DNA from: Siphonodentalium dalli
Lineage: Eukaryota; Mollusca; Scaphopoda; Gadilida; Siphonodentaliidae
Direction of reading: 5' to 3'
DNA: 64,000 nt
Assembly: GCA_032622095.1 (NCBI GenBank)
Contig: CP136066.1
Coordinates: forward strand, 66,038,278 to 66,102,277
A program made the position numbers and the translations under genes. Below the pieces are notes generated by a model. The model did not search any database, had not been told where the DNA came from, and worked only from the letters and a program-made list of their open reading frames with translations. This document shows positions 24,001 to 35,729 of this stretch, piece by piece (position 1 is the stretch's first letter; each line of letters begins with the position of its first letter).

Positions 24001-25132
24001 GGGATATTGGGAGTGGGGTGTTGTTGTCTTGCTCCCCCAACATTCGTTGAGATTTTCAGCAGTTGGGAAATCCATACCTGACACAATATGAGCTGGAACG
24101 TTCATGCAATTTTAAAGCTTTAGAAACCATAATATTTGTTCTCATGTTTAGTATTTAGTGGGGAAATGGAAATTTACCAACCTTATGCGTGTTAGGTTGA
24201 ATAATTCCAACATTTGGAAAGCTGAATCGAACATTTTCAACTCGATTTGGGGAGGGAGTGCGAATGGAATTTCGCGAACAGGGAAGTTTGGTCTGGTTCA
24301 ACGGGTGTATAGCTGGAAATTCCGAGTTGGGCTCACCAATATAGCCATTGAATGCACTCGAATGATATTCCCCGTTTGGTCTGTCAAAAAGTGACCAGTT
24401 CTGAATTGGCATATCAATGCGAATATTAGCGCACCGGTCAGTTAAATGATATATAACTGTTCAATAATGTAGTAATACCTGCTTTAGCCCCCGGACAATG
24501 CTTCATACTTATATTTTGCCCCTAATATTTTCATAGAAATCTCCATTAAAATGTCTCACTTCACCTCCCCCTTAAAACATTTGATTTGTATAACTAATAA
24601 TATTGGGTATATGCCAGTTTCTCCATATAAAAAGGGATCCGACCAAGCCACTTTTGCGAGAAACTCTATAGTCATATTACTGTGTTGAGGGCATTACAAG
24701 TTGAACGCGCTAACCACTTGGTTATCGAGCTCCTATGCAAACTGAATATCTCGCCCTTAAACTAACAATAGGAACACATCGCACGAAAAATATATCGATT
24801 GGATATGACTTCAATACGCAATAAATAGCTGAGGAGCGATTCTGTGCGCACCGTAATTCTGATTGTGATCCGTTCCGGGCGAAAGACAAACCAGTCCATG
24901 TGTTTCAAGGATCAATTCAGATTAACATCGTCCTTCGAAATAATTTATATCACTTTGCAATTAAATTCCACGATTGGTACAAATTAATAGTCATGGGCTG
25001 GATTTATGGCGTGCGTCACACGATCTTGGTAATAGATTCGCACGCAAATAATCAACTACCATGTACGCAGGGTGTGTAAAGACGGCGTATGATCAAATCC
25101 GAAAAAGTTGATATATCGGGCGCGTTCGATTT
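21061..25132. other. Four-kilobase intergenic region without a recognisable gene
   Basis: A degenerate tandem pair of about 65 bp lies at 21160-21285 ('ggacatggctcattcgaacctc' and 'tacactggccattcgagactc', each followed by 'gtaatttggagag'). A poly-C run lies at 22214-22228. Only short frames occur and none has a recognisable motif. The reading frames around 24155-24412 overlap on both strands and look fortuitous. The remainder is AT-rich unique-looking sequence. Confidence 0.5.
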
Positions 25133-25395
25133 GTTTCCGGAATGCATTGGCCTAAAAATATTCTTTTTTTTAACACTTTTTACCATTTTTTCTTACATTC
25201 TTTAACAATTTTATAATTTTTTCTTATATTTTTTAACAATTTTTATAATATTTTTCTACATTCTTTGACAATTTTATCATTTTTAATATGTGTTAAGCCA
25301 ATGCATTCTCTTATATATGCGAGGCGACCTATGGTCGACTCGCATATATAAGAGAATGCATTGGCACAGGGCCGTTCTGTCGGGTAAAGGGTTAA
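25133..25395. mobile_element. Hairpin MITE, copy 3 (inverted, one end truncated)
   Basis: Reverse orientation relative to the 29.5-kb copy. The intact end reads ...ACAGGGCCGTTCTGTCGGGTAAAGGGTTAA and stops at TTAA 25392-25395; the other end is cut inside the hairpin ('ggaatgcattggcct' at 25140). The spacer has the same Ac-ttt-rich words ('ttacattctttaacaatttt') as copy 1, complemented. One full hairpin remains at 25300-25368. Confidence 0.85.
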
Positions 25396-25593
25396 ATAAG
25401 AGTGCGATCAATGCGTTATTTTGAGAACACATTCCTTTTCTATACACTAATCTTGACCATGGTCAATAATATTGACAACATATTGCCTTCAATAGGTATC
25501 AGATTTGGAATGAGGTCCCCAGAGGCTGAATTTAGTGACGCTATCCCTCATAGCTGGCTATCATCATCAAATTCACCTTCAATTCTCATTTTC

Positions 25594-26035
25594 AACGAAC
25601 ACAATTAAATGTGTTTTGAGATGGTATTTCACATAGGTTCATATTGAACTTATTTGATTCTGATATAAGCCCATAGTTGACTTATACCGGTTATTCCTTT
25701 GGATGGCACGGGCCACAATGAAAACACATTACAAAGAGTGTACATCTATCGTGAGTCGGATGGTGTGAAGGAGAAGATCACCTTGATATGTCCGACCATC
25801 CCGGACGCTTCGCGCCCAACGACTCTCCTCTCCAGCCGTGAGTTGGTTTATTCATTTTATTTTCCAGCCTGTTCTCTTGAAAATAATCACAATACGGGAT
25901 TATTTCATATTGAAATAGTCACATATAAGGCTGTTTTAATAACCAGAGTTTATGCGCATACAGGGCGTATTTGAGTTTCAAATAATGCCAATATGAGCTT
26001 CTCGTTGAAATAAGCAAAATACGGGCATATATTTA
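25594..26035. repeat. Interspersed repeat family, copy A
   Basis: Shares, in inverted order and orientation, a long series of words with 49910-50385: 'cacaattaaatgtg', 'aggttcatattg', 'ataagcccatagttgactta', 'accggttattcc', 'gatggtgtgaaggagaagatca', 'cagcctgttctc', 'aaggctgttttaataacca' and 'aatgccaatatga'. A shorter third copy lies at 28870-29060. No coding capacity. It also shares 'gaggtccc..gctgaatttagtgacgct' (25512-25545) with the foldback element at 33.3 kb. Confidence 0.8.
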
Positions 26036-26099
26036 ATTACTCGAAATTGGTGTAAACATGTTTATTCCAATCATGATAACATATTTAGATATTTGACAA

Positions 26100-26619
26100 A
26101 CATTTTACAATAGGATAGAATAATACATATGATTGATTGATTGGAAAGGGGACTAAACAACAAGCCCAAGGGCTTTTATTAAGTTTGCTCCCCTTTTGTT
26201 TCGCACCCGCTCTTCATTAAGTGTGGAGGGGGGGGTCGGACGGGGGGGAATGAAAATATTATAACTCTAGTAATGATGATGTCGTGAGAAGCAGGGAAAG
26301 AGAGAGAGAGAGAGATAGTAAAAGAGAAAGAGAGAGATAGATAGAGAGGACCAGAGCTAGAGAGATAAAGGGGTGAGATACTAGAAGAGGGGGCAGTGGT
26401 GAAGACTTTTCAATAATTCAGTTGAGTTGTTGCGTAATAATAATGATGCTCGTCTATAGTATTCTTCGAGCGTCAGGCGCCATGGGAGGGGTCAATCGCA
26501 GCTGCTAATTGTTTACATCCGTCAATAAGTAATTAAAAAAATATATAGTGGGGAATATCATGCTGTCGCATAACTCGATCGGAATCCAAAGCAATTCGTT
26601 ATCCGTACAGGTGATAAAT
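26100..26619. other. Low-complexity and CR1 3' flank
   Basis: Contains a poly-G rich patch (26226-26250) and a purine-rich (GA)n/(GATA)n-like tract at about 26293-26360. The part just below 26620 is probably the 3' untranslated region of the minus-strand CR1. No gene. Confidence 0.6.
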
Positions 26620-28835
26620 TCATGGGAATCTTTTTGTTCTCATGATATATGTCTGTACTGCATTAAATATTTGTTTGTTTTCGCGAAGGCTAAGCTCCCT
26701 TGATCCCCGCAATAGAGTTTTCCCAGATAGGGCAACATTGGGTAGGGAGTCATATAGTTCTCTTCTGGGCTCTTGATAAAATGTACATTCAAAGAGATAG
26801 TGGTAAGTTGTTTCAAGTTCCCCACATAAACAGAAGGGGAAATTTTGTACATGATTATCTGTCAGGTCACAACTCAGGTGGCTACAGTTCAGTCTTAACC
26901 GGGTATAAAGGATATGAGATTTACTATGATAAAAATGGGCAGGTGGGCGCATATTGTCACTGTTGAGTTCATTTTTGAAGTCTTCGATTGTACTGCTTCC
27001 CTTTAGATTTATGCAGTTTCTTCCATTCAGTAATTGCCGCTGGTAAGAACGAATCCATATAATAATTATAGTTAATATTCGAGGTTAGTCTTATATGTTC
27101 AAATCTGAAGTTATATCTGGAATTATTTGCCTGGATTGGTCGTACATAGTTTCTTAAGATTGACGGGGCAGTTCCGCGTATCATTTAAACAAAATTGGCA
27201 TAGCTTGTGTTTTCTACGACGTGAGGAGAGGAGTTCCCAGCCAGTTTCTGATAAAAGACGCGCGTTACTCGTACTGATGGTTGCACCTGCTACTATTCGG
27301 GCCATTTCGTACTGAACCTTTTCAAAGTCATCACTAAGATAACCAGCGCAGTTATCCCAAACAAGGGTGGCATATTCCAGTATTGGTCGGATAAATGTAT
27401 AATGTATTTTTTTCAAGCGTTACTCTGCTTAGCCTGTATATGTGTTTACGTACTAAATTTACTCGACTCCATGCTTTGTCAAGCATAACTCTGATGTGGA
27501 TACCCCATGAGCCCATGTTGTCGAAAGTAAGTCCCATATGTTTATGGCTGTCAACCTCAACAATTGTCGCGGCTCACATGGTCAGATGTGGATGATATAC
27601 TGGTGTTTCTTTCCTGGAGATTAAGAGAGCTTCCGTTTTCAGGAGATAGAATTTTACAAGCCATTCTGATGCCCAACACATGAGAGTTTCGAGGTCATCA
27701 TTGATTAGTATTGCGGCAATAGTGGGGTCTTCGATAGTAAGAAATAGAGAGGTGTCATCAGCAAATAGACGAATGTTGCACCGTATATTTTCGGTTGTAT
27801 CATTAATATAAATTAAAAACAGAAGTGGGCCTAATACTAGCCTTGTGGGACACCGACTGTTACATCTTGTAATTCCGAGTGTGTGCCGTCTATGACAACT
27901 TGTTGTTGCCTACATTCAAGATACGATTTCATTAAGTTATACAAGTTTCCTTTTATACCAATTTTCGTCAGTTTGTTCAAGAGGCCACGGTGCCAGACTT
28001 TATCAAACGCTTTACTTATGTCGCAGAATATACACCGGACCTCTTTTCCGTCGTCTATTGATCGACATATATTGTCATATGTTTCGGTAAGTTGGAAAAC
28101 TGTTGAGTCATTGCGCATGAAACCAGCTTGGTAAAATGATAGGAGTTTGTTTTCATCGAGAAATTCCCATAGATATTTATAAATGCATTTTTCATAGACT
28201 TTTGAGACGCAGCTTAGTAGGGAAATTGGTCGGTAGTTTGACATAAGACTGGGGTCACCGCTCTTGAATATAGGTGTACCATGAGAACGCTTCCACTGGG
28301 GTGGGTAGTAGCTGTTTTCGGTAAATATTATACAATATAATTCAATAGGATCACAGAGCGAAGAGGCGCAATTTTTCAAAACTCTGGGACTTATTCCGTC
28401 GGGCCCACTTGACTTAGAAATTTTTAGACCTTTTAACGCTTTGTAAATGTCAGGGGCTGTGATTTTTATTTCGCTTAAGGTGGATATGAAGTTATCAGGA
28501 TCGAGCACCGGTAGGCGTTTCCCAACGTCATCAACTGATGAAATATTACAGAAATAGGAGTTGAAAGCATTTGCTTTTTCAGTTGGTGAGTTCAGGAAGC
28601 CGAAGTTTATGTTTAAGGGGGGTATTGTTCGATCACTGGTTGCAAATACTACTTTTTGAAAGGTTTTCCACAAAGATGACTGGTCATATATATGATGGGG
28701 TATTCAATGTATTTTTATTATTGGTGTCATAATCACGTTTGCTTTTTCTAATAGCAGATGTAGTTTCATTACGTTTAGATCGAAATTTTGCCCATGTTTG
28801 TGGTGTATTTTGCTTTTTAGCTTAGCTATCTTATG
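26620..28835 (-). pseudogene. CR1-type LINE ORF2, 5'-truncated dead copy
   Basis: On the minus strand, 28835-28680 encodes the linker (TPQTWAKFRSKRNE). 28673-27837 is a 278-codon open piece of reverse transcriptase with SSGPDGISPRVLK, FKSGDPSLMSNYRPISLLS, FCDISKAFDKVWHRG and VGVPQG. A break follows, then FADDTSLF (about 27755-27780), HKHMGLTFD, RPILEYATLVWDN and the C-terminal LYTRLRLNCSHLSCDL with a CLCGELETTYHYLFEC zinc-like motif, ending MRTKRFP at 26620. Several frameshifts separate the pieces. Endonuclease and leader are absent, typical of 5' truncation during retrotransposition. It is clearly related to, but diverged from, the 14.2-kb copy. Confidence 0.9.
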
Positions 28836-28869
28836 TAATCGATTTCATTACTCGAAATTCAACTTATCC

Positions 28870-29110
28870 TTGGCATATAGGTTCATATTGGACCTAAAGT
28901 AAATTATGTTCATATTGGACTTATTTGATTCTGAAATAAGCACATAGTGGACATATACCCGTTATTCCGTTGACACAGTGAAAATAGATTATAAAGAGCG
29001 TACGTCTGGTAAGTCGTGAGTTTGTTTATTCGGGTTATTTTCCAGTCTGTTCTTGTAAAAAACAAAAATGAGCACAATACGCATGGGGAGTCGGAAAAAA
29101 AGTTCCGAAC
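28870..29110. repeat. Partial copy of the 25.6-kb repeat family
   Basis: 'aggttcatattggacctaa', 'ttatttgattctgaaataagcacatag', 'cgttattcc', 'gagcgtacgtctggtaagtcgtgagtttg' and 'ttttccagtctgttct' follow the same order as copy A, with internal deletions. Confidence 0.75.
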
Positions 29111-29539
29111 ACGTTGGTAACTTGGTGTAACATCATAGCTCAAAAATCAGTTTTTTTCGCAAGCTGATTTGTTTTTCGTTATGTCTTTTGTTTCAAAACA
29201 TATAATCAATTTTGACCCAGAAATGGCAACATTATTGTATACTGGAGTATATACGGCAGACAGCAGTTTATTGTGTTACATAGGAGTGTGTTACATTTAT
29301 CATGGCCGACTCGATCGAATGGCACAGAAAACACGAGAGATGGAAAATTCAACAAAAGGAAAGACTTGCGGATGGACCAACACATTGAATAATGTTCACG
29401 TCAACACACACCACTTATGTCACCCCTTCTTCCGGAAAAAACAGCATCCGAAGAAAAAAGAAAGAAATAACTATATTGATAACATGCTTCTCCTTTTTTA
29501 TTATTTGATTATTTATAATAAAGGCTATACCATGAGTGG
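29111..29539. other. Intergenic DNA
   Basis: A 124-codon frame (29169-29543) runs into the MITE end and has no recognisable motif. I do not consider it a gene. Confidence 0.4.
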
Positions 29540-29939
29540 TTAACCCTTTACCCAACAGAAGGGCCCTGTGCCAATGCATTCTCTTATATATGCGAGTCGA
29601 CCATAGGTCGCCTCGCATATATAAGAGAATGCATTGGCTTAACACATTAAAAATTATAAAATTGTTAAAGAATGTAAGAAAAAATGGTAAAAAGTGTTAA
29701 AAACAGATTTGTTTTAGGCCAATGCATTCTCTTATATATGCGAGGCGACCTATGGTCGACTCGCATATATAAGAGAATGCACTGGCACAGGGCATAACTG
29801 TAACTATCACAATGTGGTCAAGGAGCCGGTTCCAATGATATCCATATTTGTATGGTTCTATTGAGACAGACCGAAGATAGTTTAGGCTGTTGAAGCTTTA
29901 TTTGGCCGGTTTTGGCTGGTTTGTTGGGTAAAGGGTTAA
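29540..29939. mobile_element. Hairpin MITE, copy 4, complete with TTAA ends
   Basis: The 400-bp reference copy of the family. It begins TTAACCCTTTACCCAACAG (29540) and ends TTGTTGGGTAAAGGGTTAA (29939). Hairpin 1 is at about 29571-29638 and hairpin 2 at about 29720-29787. Each has arms reading ccaatgcattctcttatata and a 15-nt centre. The centre of hairpin 2 is the reverse complement of hairpin 1's, so either each hairpin folds on itself or the two pair together. The right-hand unique tail contains 'actatcacaatgtggtcaag'. TTAA target and CCC end point to piggyBac-type mobilisation. Confidence 0.92.
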
Positions 29940-32142
29940 GGAAAGGAAAAACGGCCATTTCAACAATCCCGGGGTTAGTCCTCCCCACCAAACAAAAGAG
30001 TCCGTTTCTGAACAAATTATCCAATATTAATATATGTTGATATTAGGTCGATTATGAACCTATTTGCACGAGGATGTGTTGCTCTGTTCTGGAGTATTAT
30101 AAGGTCGCCAATGAATGAGTCTTCCATGTGAGACGCATGTATTTTCACTTGTCGAGTCGAATCAACTTCCTCAGAAATTATCTATGTACTATTGTATTAC
30201 ACATGGTACGGTTTGAATTGAATAAAATATTATTAAACCAAACTCCATCATCGATACTGTATAAATATATGAGTTAAGTGTTACCTTAAATTTTCATCCG
30301 AAAACTGATGTTAGTCACGTTAGTATAGGCTAGCTGCAACAGTGTTTGTGTTGTAATCCAAAGTGTATGCTATTTATCAGTATAAGCTTCCATCTAGTCT
30401 CAAGTCTCCGTTAATGTGCGATCGTCATATAACATGCTCTGTGTCGCATCCGATGAATGTTCCTTATTATATTAGACCTCGTGCTGCTGACCGATAGAGC
30501 GCAATGCATCGTATCACGCTCAGATACAGCGGACAATGTGCGCACTGGCGCAACAACCAATTACCAGTGATATTATTATTTATGCCGTTATTACGGTGAC
30601 AGCTACTTAAATCAATTTGTCATTACGCAATGCGAGGGCGATTTGGGTATATAGAATTGATGCGTCGATAGATTTGGTCAATGAATATTACACATTCTGT
30701 ACTAATTAAAGCTGCAATTGTTACGTATGTTCATCAGAGAGTATGACGCAAGCCTCTGCGCTCCATTAAGTAAGTGTATATTGTGGCTTATTGTTTCAGC
30801 CGCTTGGCCATACGATCGCCCCTGGTTAAAGTGATGTGTCCAACATAGCTACAATATTAGTGTTAACTTTTCTCGTAAGGGTGGATACACACATGCATGT
30901 AATTTCTGTATGTAAAATACATGTATTTTACATGGTAACACCAATCATTGATACATGTAGCATTAATCGCCTGCGCGCGATCGGTCCATTTCAACGGGCG
31001 AGACCAGTGAGTAGTTATAAGCCATTATCAAACTGCTTTTAGGCCAGTCATAAACATGTCGTCTTTCATGGATGCCGAAATGAATAAATCCTATCTGATA
31101 TATGTTGCTGTTTTTCACGAGTTTTAATTCATTGTGAAAAGTGGATTTGAGTCCGTCGATTTTATACTTGATTTGTTTCTCGTCATTTCTTGGAAATAGG
31201 GTCATCAAAAACAAAAATAAAATATGCATAATTTGAAGGTGATTCCATTGGGATTTCCATGCAAATATCCATAACAGCGCCAAAAAATTAATGCAGGTAC
31301 AGCGTTGAAATTAAAAATAGTGACATCCCCCATTTTTCACCCAGCATTTACAAAACAGTATTATAACATTTTCAACCATAATCCATGATTGGGGGAAGGG
31401 GCTGGTTCTCGACAGATTCGAATAGTTATAAGTGAGTTAGTTGAATCTATGAGCCGGGATTATCTGGACAAGACTGTACAATATAATGTTTTACTTAAAT
31501 ATTCCATAGTTGTACATGTTGAGTATACATGAATGACACAAGATAGGAAAGGTGATGTAGTTGTGAACTCGCAGCTAGACTGCCCTTTTCTCGAATGAAT
31601 ACAAACAGCAACACAACATTCTGTACCTTCAAATTTAAAACTGTAATAATATGTTCATAATTATACGAATAGCATAAATTGCTGCATATTATAGATTAAT
31701 CACTCATTAATCACACTGTAATAATATGTTCATAATTATACGAATAGCATAAATTGCTGAATATTATAGATTAATCACTCATAGCAAATATACACGACAG
31801 ACATGTCAACTACAATATTTATAAATCAGGAGTGAATTCAGAGGGAGTCAGGACATGCCCCCCCCCCCCCCCCCACACCCGTCGAGGAAATATGCAATGT
31901 TCAGTCCGATAGCTTCCTGTATAATATAGCCCCCATGTTAGGGATCATAGCATCTGCGTTGGGGAAATCCCGAGGCCACCGCTGGTATAAAGATCAAGAG
32001 AAGACTAACAGTGATTTGAACAGAACGCCCACCATTTGGGTTATCTCGCGAATAATTATTTTAAGTGGCCTGACGACTTCGTCCGAGTCAACGGCTATCT
32101 GCACGTGCAGAGCTTGACTCACTGTGGTCAAACATAGCCGCA
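29940..32142. other. Intergenic DNA with small repeats
   Basis: A 75-bp tandem duplication lies at 31641-31790 ('taatatgttcataattatac' twice). A poly-C run is at 31859-31874. A segment at 30880-30945 ('gggtggatacacacatgcat') recurs in inverted orientation at 32185-32250. Near 30975-31010 there is a GC-rich patch. No gene recognised. Confidence 0.5.
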
Positions 32143-32649
32143 ATGATTGGGTTGTCAGCGGACACATATTACACGGTGTGTATGATCCATGTAAAACGCC
32201 AAATACACGATATTTACAGAGATTACATGCATGTGTGTATCCACCCTAAGTGTATATTTATGAACACAGAATGTCTGCATGGTCATATAAGCCACTGCGT
32301 GATACATGATATGTATCAAGCATACACTCACGACATTGATAATTATAACTACAATCATTATTGTAACTCAAATTATACCAATTATGTGAGACATGAAGAC
32401 ACAAGAACGGGTGATTGCGTCCATACATGTATATACGACGCCAGATCGAACGGTTATTTTTGTGATTTGTTTAATATGACAAATTGCACGTTTGATCAGT
32501 ACCCGTGTGCTGAAAACGCGCCCAATAGCATTGGTAATAACAAATACTTTGTAGAAACAATTAGCTTGACCAGTAAACCCACGGTTCAGATACCAGTGGT
32601 GTTAAGCCGACAGCCTACGGGCGTTCTTGTAGTAATCTCCCATGAATAA
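32143..32649 (+). CDS. Uncharacterised Cys-rich open frame, doubtful
   Basis: A 168-codon frame with 13 Cys, many His and Tyr, and no signal peptide or family motif that I recognise. The C-terminal half has a cysteine pattern (CVHTCIYDARSNGYFC ... CTFDQYPC) that could suit an extracellular exon, but its first part overlaps a repeat segment shared with 30.9 kb. No splice context was established. It may be an exon fragment or chance. Confidence 0.15.
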   Translation: MIGLSADTYYTVCMIHVKRQIHDIYRDYMHVCIHPKCIFMNTECLHGHISHCVIHDMYQAYTHDIDNYNYNHYCNSNYTNYVRHEDTRTGDCVHTCIYDARSNGYFCDLFNMTNCTFDQYPCAENAPNSIGNNKYFVETISLTSKPTVQIPVVLSRQPTGVLVVISHE

Positions 32650-32679
32650 GAAACGCGTTTTCTGAATATACTGACTTTG

Positions 32680-32980
32680 AATGTGTGTGGCCTAGAAAAA
32701 AGGCGGCAATATCAGGGGGGGGGGTCTGGGGAAAAATTGCACATATAGGGCCCAAAAAAAAAATTCCGACACCGAGGGACCCACCACCCCATTTGTGCAA
32801 AAACAAAAAAAATCCTCCAAAATTTTGGGGACCCGCCCACCTTTCTCATGTTTTACAGGGGGGCGTGAACAAATTTACACATACAGGGCCCAAACAAAAT
32901 TTACATCCCTTTTGCTACCCACCCACCCTTTTTGTGCAAAAACATTTTTTTCCGCCTGATTTTTTTGGACCCATCCCCTA
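32680..32980. repeat. G/C- and A-run-rich low-complexity repeat
   Basis: Two approximate units of a 'gggcccaaa...cccacccacccc...tttgtgcaaaaac' pattern, near 32740-32805 and 32885-32945. Related words ('cacccaccccggccctgtat') occur at 34.84, 35.05, 35.35 and 36.78 kb. The open frames here are products of the homopolymer runs. Confidence 0.55.
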
Positions 32981-33309
32981 AAATAAGAAAAAAATCATTT
33001 TAAATCTATTCAAGACCAAATCAAACAGAATCAAAGGTAAGTTTTAAATTGGTCCGTTTCTGGCAGTCATTACTGAATCCAGTTGAATCTGACAAATTGG
33101 TATAATTGACAGATATTGATATGAACAAAACATTTATATGTTTGATTCCATTTGACAGATGAAATTACATTACTAGTGTCTCCTGATGTTGTAATATTCA
33201 ATCAGAAACTGATGCATGTAGCTGCATGTAGACATAGTGAAAGTCACCCAATTTGACCAAATGTGTTTTATGGTTATGCTATGCTTAATATATAGAAGTA
33301 TATGACACT

Positions 33310-33594
33310 CAGGCCTGGAAATAAGGTGCCTGACATCTGCAGAATGAGGTACCCAAATAGGTGAATTTAGTGATGCTACCCCGCATAACGAGCTATAGCC
33401 TCACTAAATTCACACTCTGTGAACTTCATTCTGAAGCTAGTTCTCCATTATTGATCAATGTCTGAACAGAATCTTGTCCCCAGAGTGTGATTGTGGTGAG
33501 GCTAGACCGCTGTGCGGGGTAGCATCACTAAACTCACCCTTTGGGGACCTCATTCTGCATATGTCAGGCACCGTATTTCCAGTTTCCAGGCCTG
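33310..33594. mobile_element. Foldback MITE with CAGGCCTGGAAA ends
   Basis: Inverted arms of about 80 bp: the left starts CAGGCCTGGAAATAAGGTGC and continues through 'gaatgaggtaccc' to 'gatgctaccccgca' (33310-33385). The right arm is the complement, ending 'gcaccgtatttccagtttccaggcctg' at 33594. CAGG-type ends recall hAT elements, but the flanking 8-mers do not match, so target duplication is not demonstrated. It shares an internal segment with 25512-25545. Confidence 0.7.
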
Positions 33595-34699
33595 ATTGAA
33601 CCATACCTTGCCCGTGTTTGTAAGTAATCCAGGTGATTGAGTTTTCATTTATCACATGTGTAACTGACAATATAATTTGAGGTAGTATCCAGTAGTATCA
33701 GGTAGTATTTCATTCATTGAGTAAACTACCAAATATTATGAACTGTGAACTTCAATTAGGTCCACTAATGGCGGAATGTACTCCCACTTATAATGTTTTC
33801 TGTCACACGCCTGCATATACAATAATTATTATTTGTTTAAAAATAACACCTTGTGATGCATAAATGTCATTTACTTCTTAGCAACAATGTTGGATAAAGA
33901 ACAAAACTGGAATATGGCCATTGTACTAATAACACAGTAAATCATTTTCATTTTCCATCAAATTTATATTGTCCGTTGTAATACACAGCATTACATGTCT
34001 TTAATACCGGTATTAATCAGATTTATATTAAGTAAATTTTCCTATTTTATTTTACTGTTTAAGTTTAATTTGATTTAATTTGATTTTGCCTTTCTTGCGA
34101 ATAACGCTCAGTACCAGTGCATATTTTCTCAGTATTTCCTTGGAAAAGTCAGATGTTATCATTTCATTTGATTAGGATAAACATTATTTATGCTGGCAAA
34201 ACTATCAAACAATTGAAAAACTATCAACGGTTATATGTTGTTTTCGACATTGAAAAAATAGATTTTTAAATAAAAAGTGTTTTATTCTACAGTATGCACA
34301 TATATTGTGAGGTAATATTTATAGTGCCAACATTGTGTTTAATTTTAACATAAATAGTCCAGTTACTAAATAATGACTTCTTCACTGTTGTTCCCAAAAA
34401 GGTGCCACCAACCATCATATCAGAACACCTTATAGTCATACCTGCAATGACAGTTATATAGTATATAAGTATCACTCTTTGGAGCCAAATAAACAGGCTG
34501 GCATGTTTATTTTTTAATTTGATGTATTTTGTTAGCCAGCACTCTGCAGCACTAGTATTATTTGGTCATTAGACATGCCAGAGTGAAAATGCCAGCACTA
34601 TCAGGCACTATTCAATATTAATTTGAGGTGAAATGCAAACCAGCACTCCTCACTCACTCATCACCTTTATTTGGCACCAGATAGTGCTTTATCTTATAC
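33595..34699. other. AT-rich intergenic DNA
   Basis: No gene or clear repeat unit seen. Words such as 'cagcactctgcagcac' and 'cagcactatcaggcac' near 34540-34640 are locally repetitive. Confidence 0.4.
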
Positions 34700-35465
34700 C
34701 TACGTACATGTATGTTCTTAAGTGTTGGTTATGGTCATAATCTATGTTAGAACACATTTATTAATGAAAACAACTAAAACAATGCCCATAATGTGGGTTG
34801 AAAAATTTTTGCACAAACAATTTTGTTCAGGCCTCGGAGATGCACCCACCCCGCCCGGTATAGGTATGTTTTTGGAAGACCTCCCCTGCATTACTTATAT
34901 ATTATACCTACCCTGTTCCTTAGTGTCTGTAAAGGCCATAACCTGCCTTAGAACACAATTATTAATGAATATATTTGAAAACAACTTAAAACAAGGGCAA
35001 AAATGTGAATAGAAAAAAATTTGCACAAACTCATTTTTACGGGCCTCTTCGGACCCACCCACTCCGGCCCTGTATGATAAACCTTTTGTGCGACTCCCCC
35101 CTGTGTATTAATTAAAATTTCAGAGTTTTTTTTTAGCCGTTCTTCAATAACTGTGTTAACTATATGTTTTTGGAAGATCTCCCCTGTATTACTTATATAT
35201 TATACCTACCCTGTTCCTAAGTGTCTGTAAAGGCCACAACCTGCCTTAGAACACAATTATTAATGAATATATTTGAAAACAACTTAAAACAAGGGCAAAA
35301 ATGTGAATAGAAAAAAATTTGCACAAACTCATTTTTACGGACCTCTTCGGACCCACCCACCCCGGCCCTGTATGATAAAACTTTTGTGCGACTCCCCCCT
35401 GTGTTTTAATCAAAATTTCAGAGTTTTGTTTTAGCCGTTCTTCAATAACTGTGTTAACTGCCTTT
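34700..35465. repeat. Tandem repeat, unit about 297 bp
   Basis: 34866-35160 and 35161-35462 are about 97% identical ('tgtttttggaaga.ct', 'ctaccctgttcct', 'aacctgccttagaacac', 'ttcggacccaccca', 'gccgttcttcaataactgtg'). A shorter diverged copy precedes them at about 34710-34865. The unit includes the 'cacccacyccggccctgtatgata' motif of the 32.7-kb repeat. Confidence 0.88.
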
Positions 35466-35729
35466 CAATCCCATTCCACTATCATTTTTGTGTGCAAATT
35501 CTTGCTGTGTACCATTACGACTCAAGCAATAACATGCTTAATTGGTAAGATCCGAAAAACGAAAAATTAAATGTATTTCCAGGTGTTTCCTGGTGTTTTC
35601 AGTATCTAACAACAATAATATAGCATTGTGTAGGTACACTATATGTCACAAATCGCCCTAGACCCCATTATAGCCTTAATATATCGAGTGTGTTGTGTCT
35701 GAGAACACTGGCCAGAGTAAATAGTGGTT

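Noticed and set aside
24155-24412. Overlapping 78- and 85-codon frames on both strands
   Set aside because: No recognisable family and no splice or codon evidence; treated as chance.
29169-29543. 124-codon frame on the plus strand
   Set aside because: No motif, runs into the MITE terminus, and is Lys/Tyr-rich as expected from AT-rich DNA.
32685-32981. 98-codon frame rich in Pro, Lys and Gly
   Set aside because: Produced by G, A and C homopolymer runs of a low-complexity repeat.
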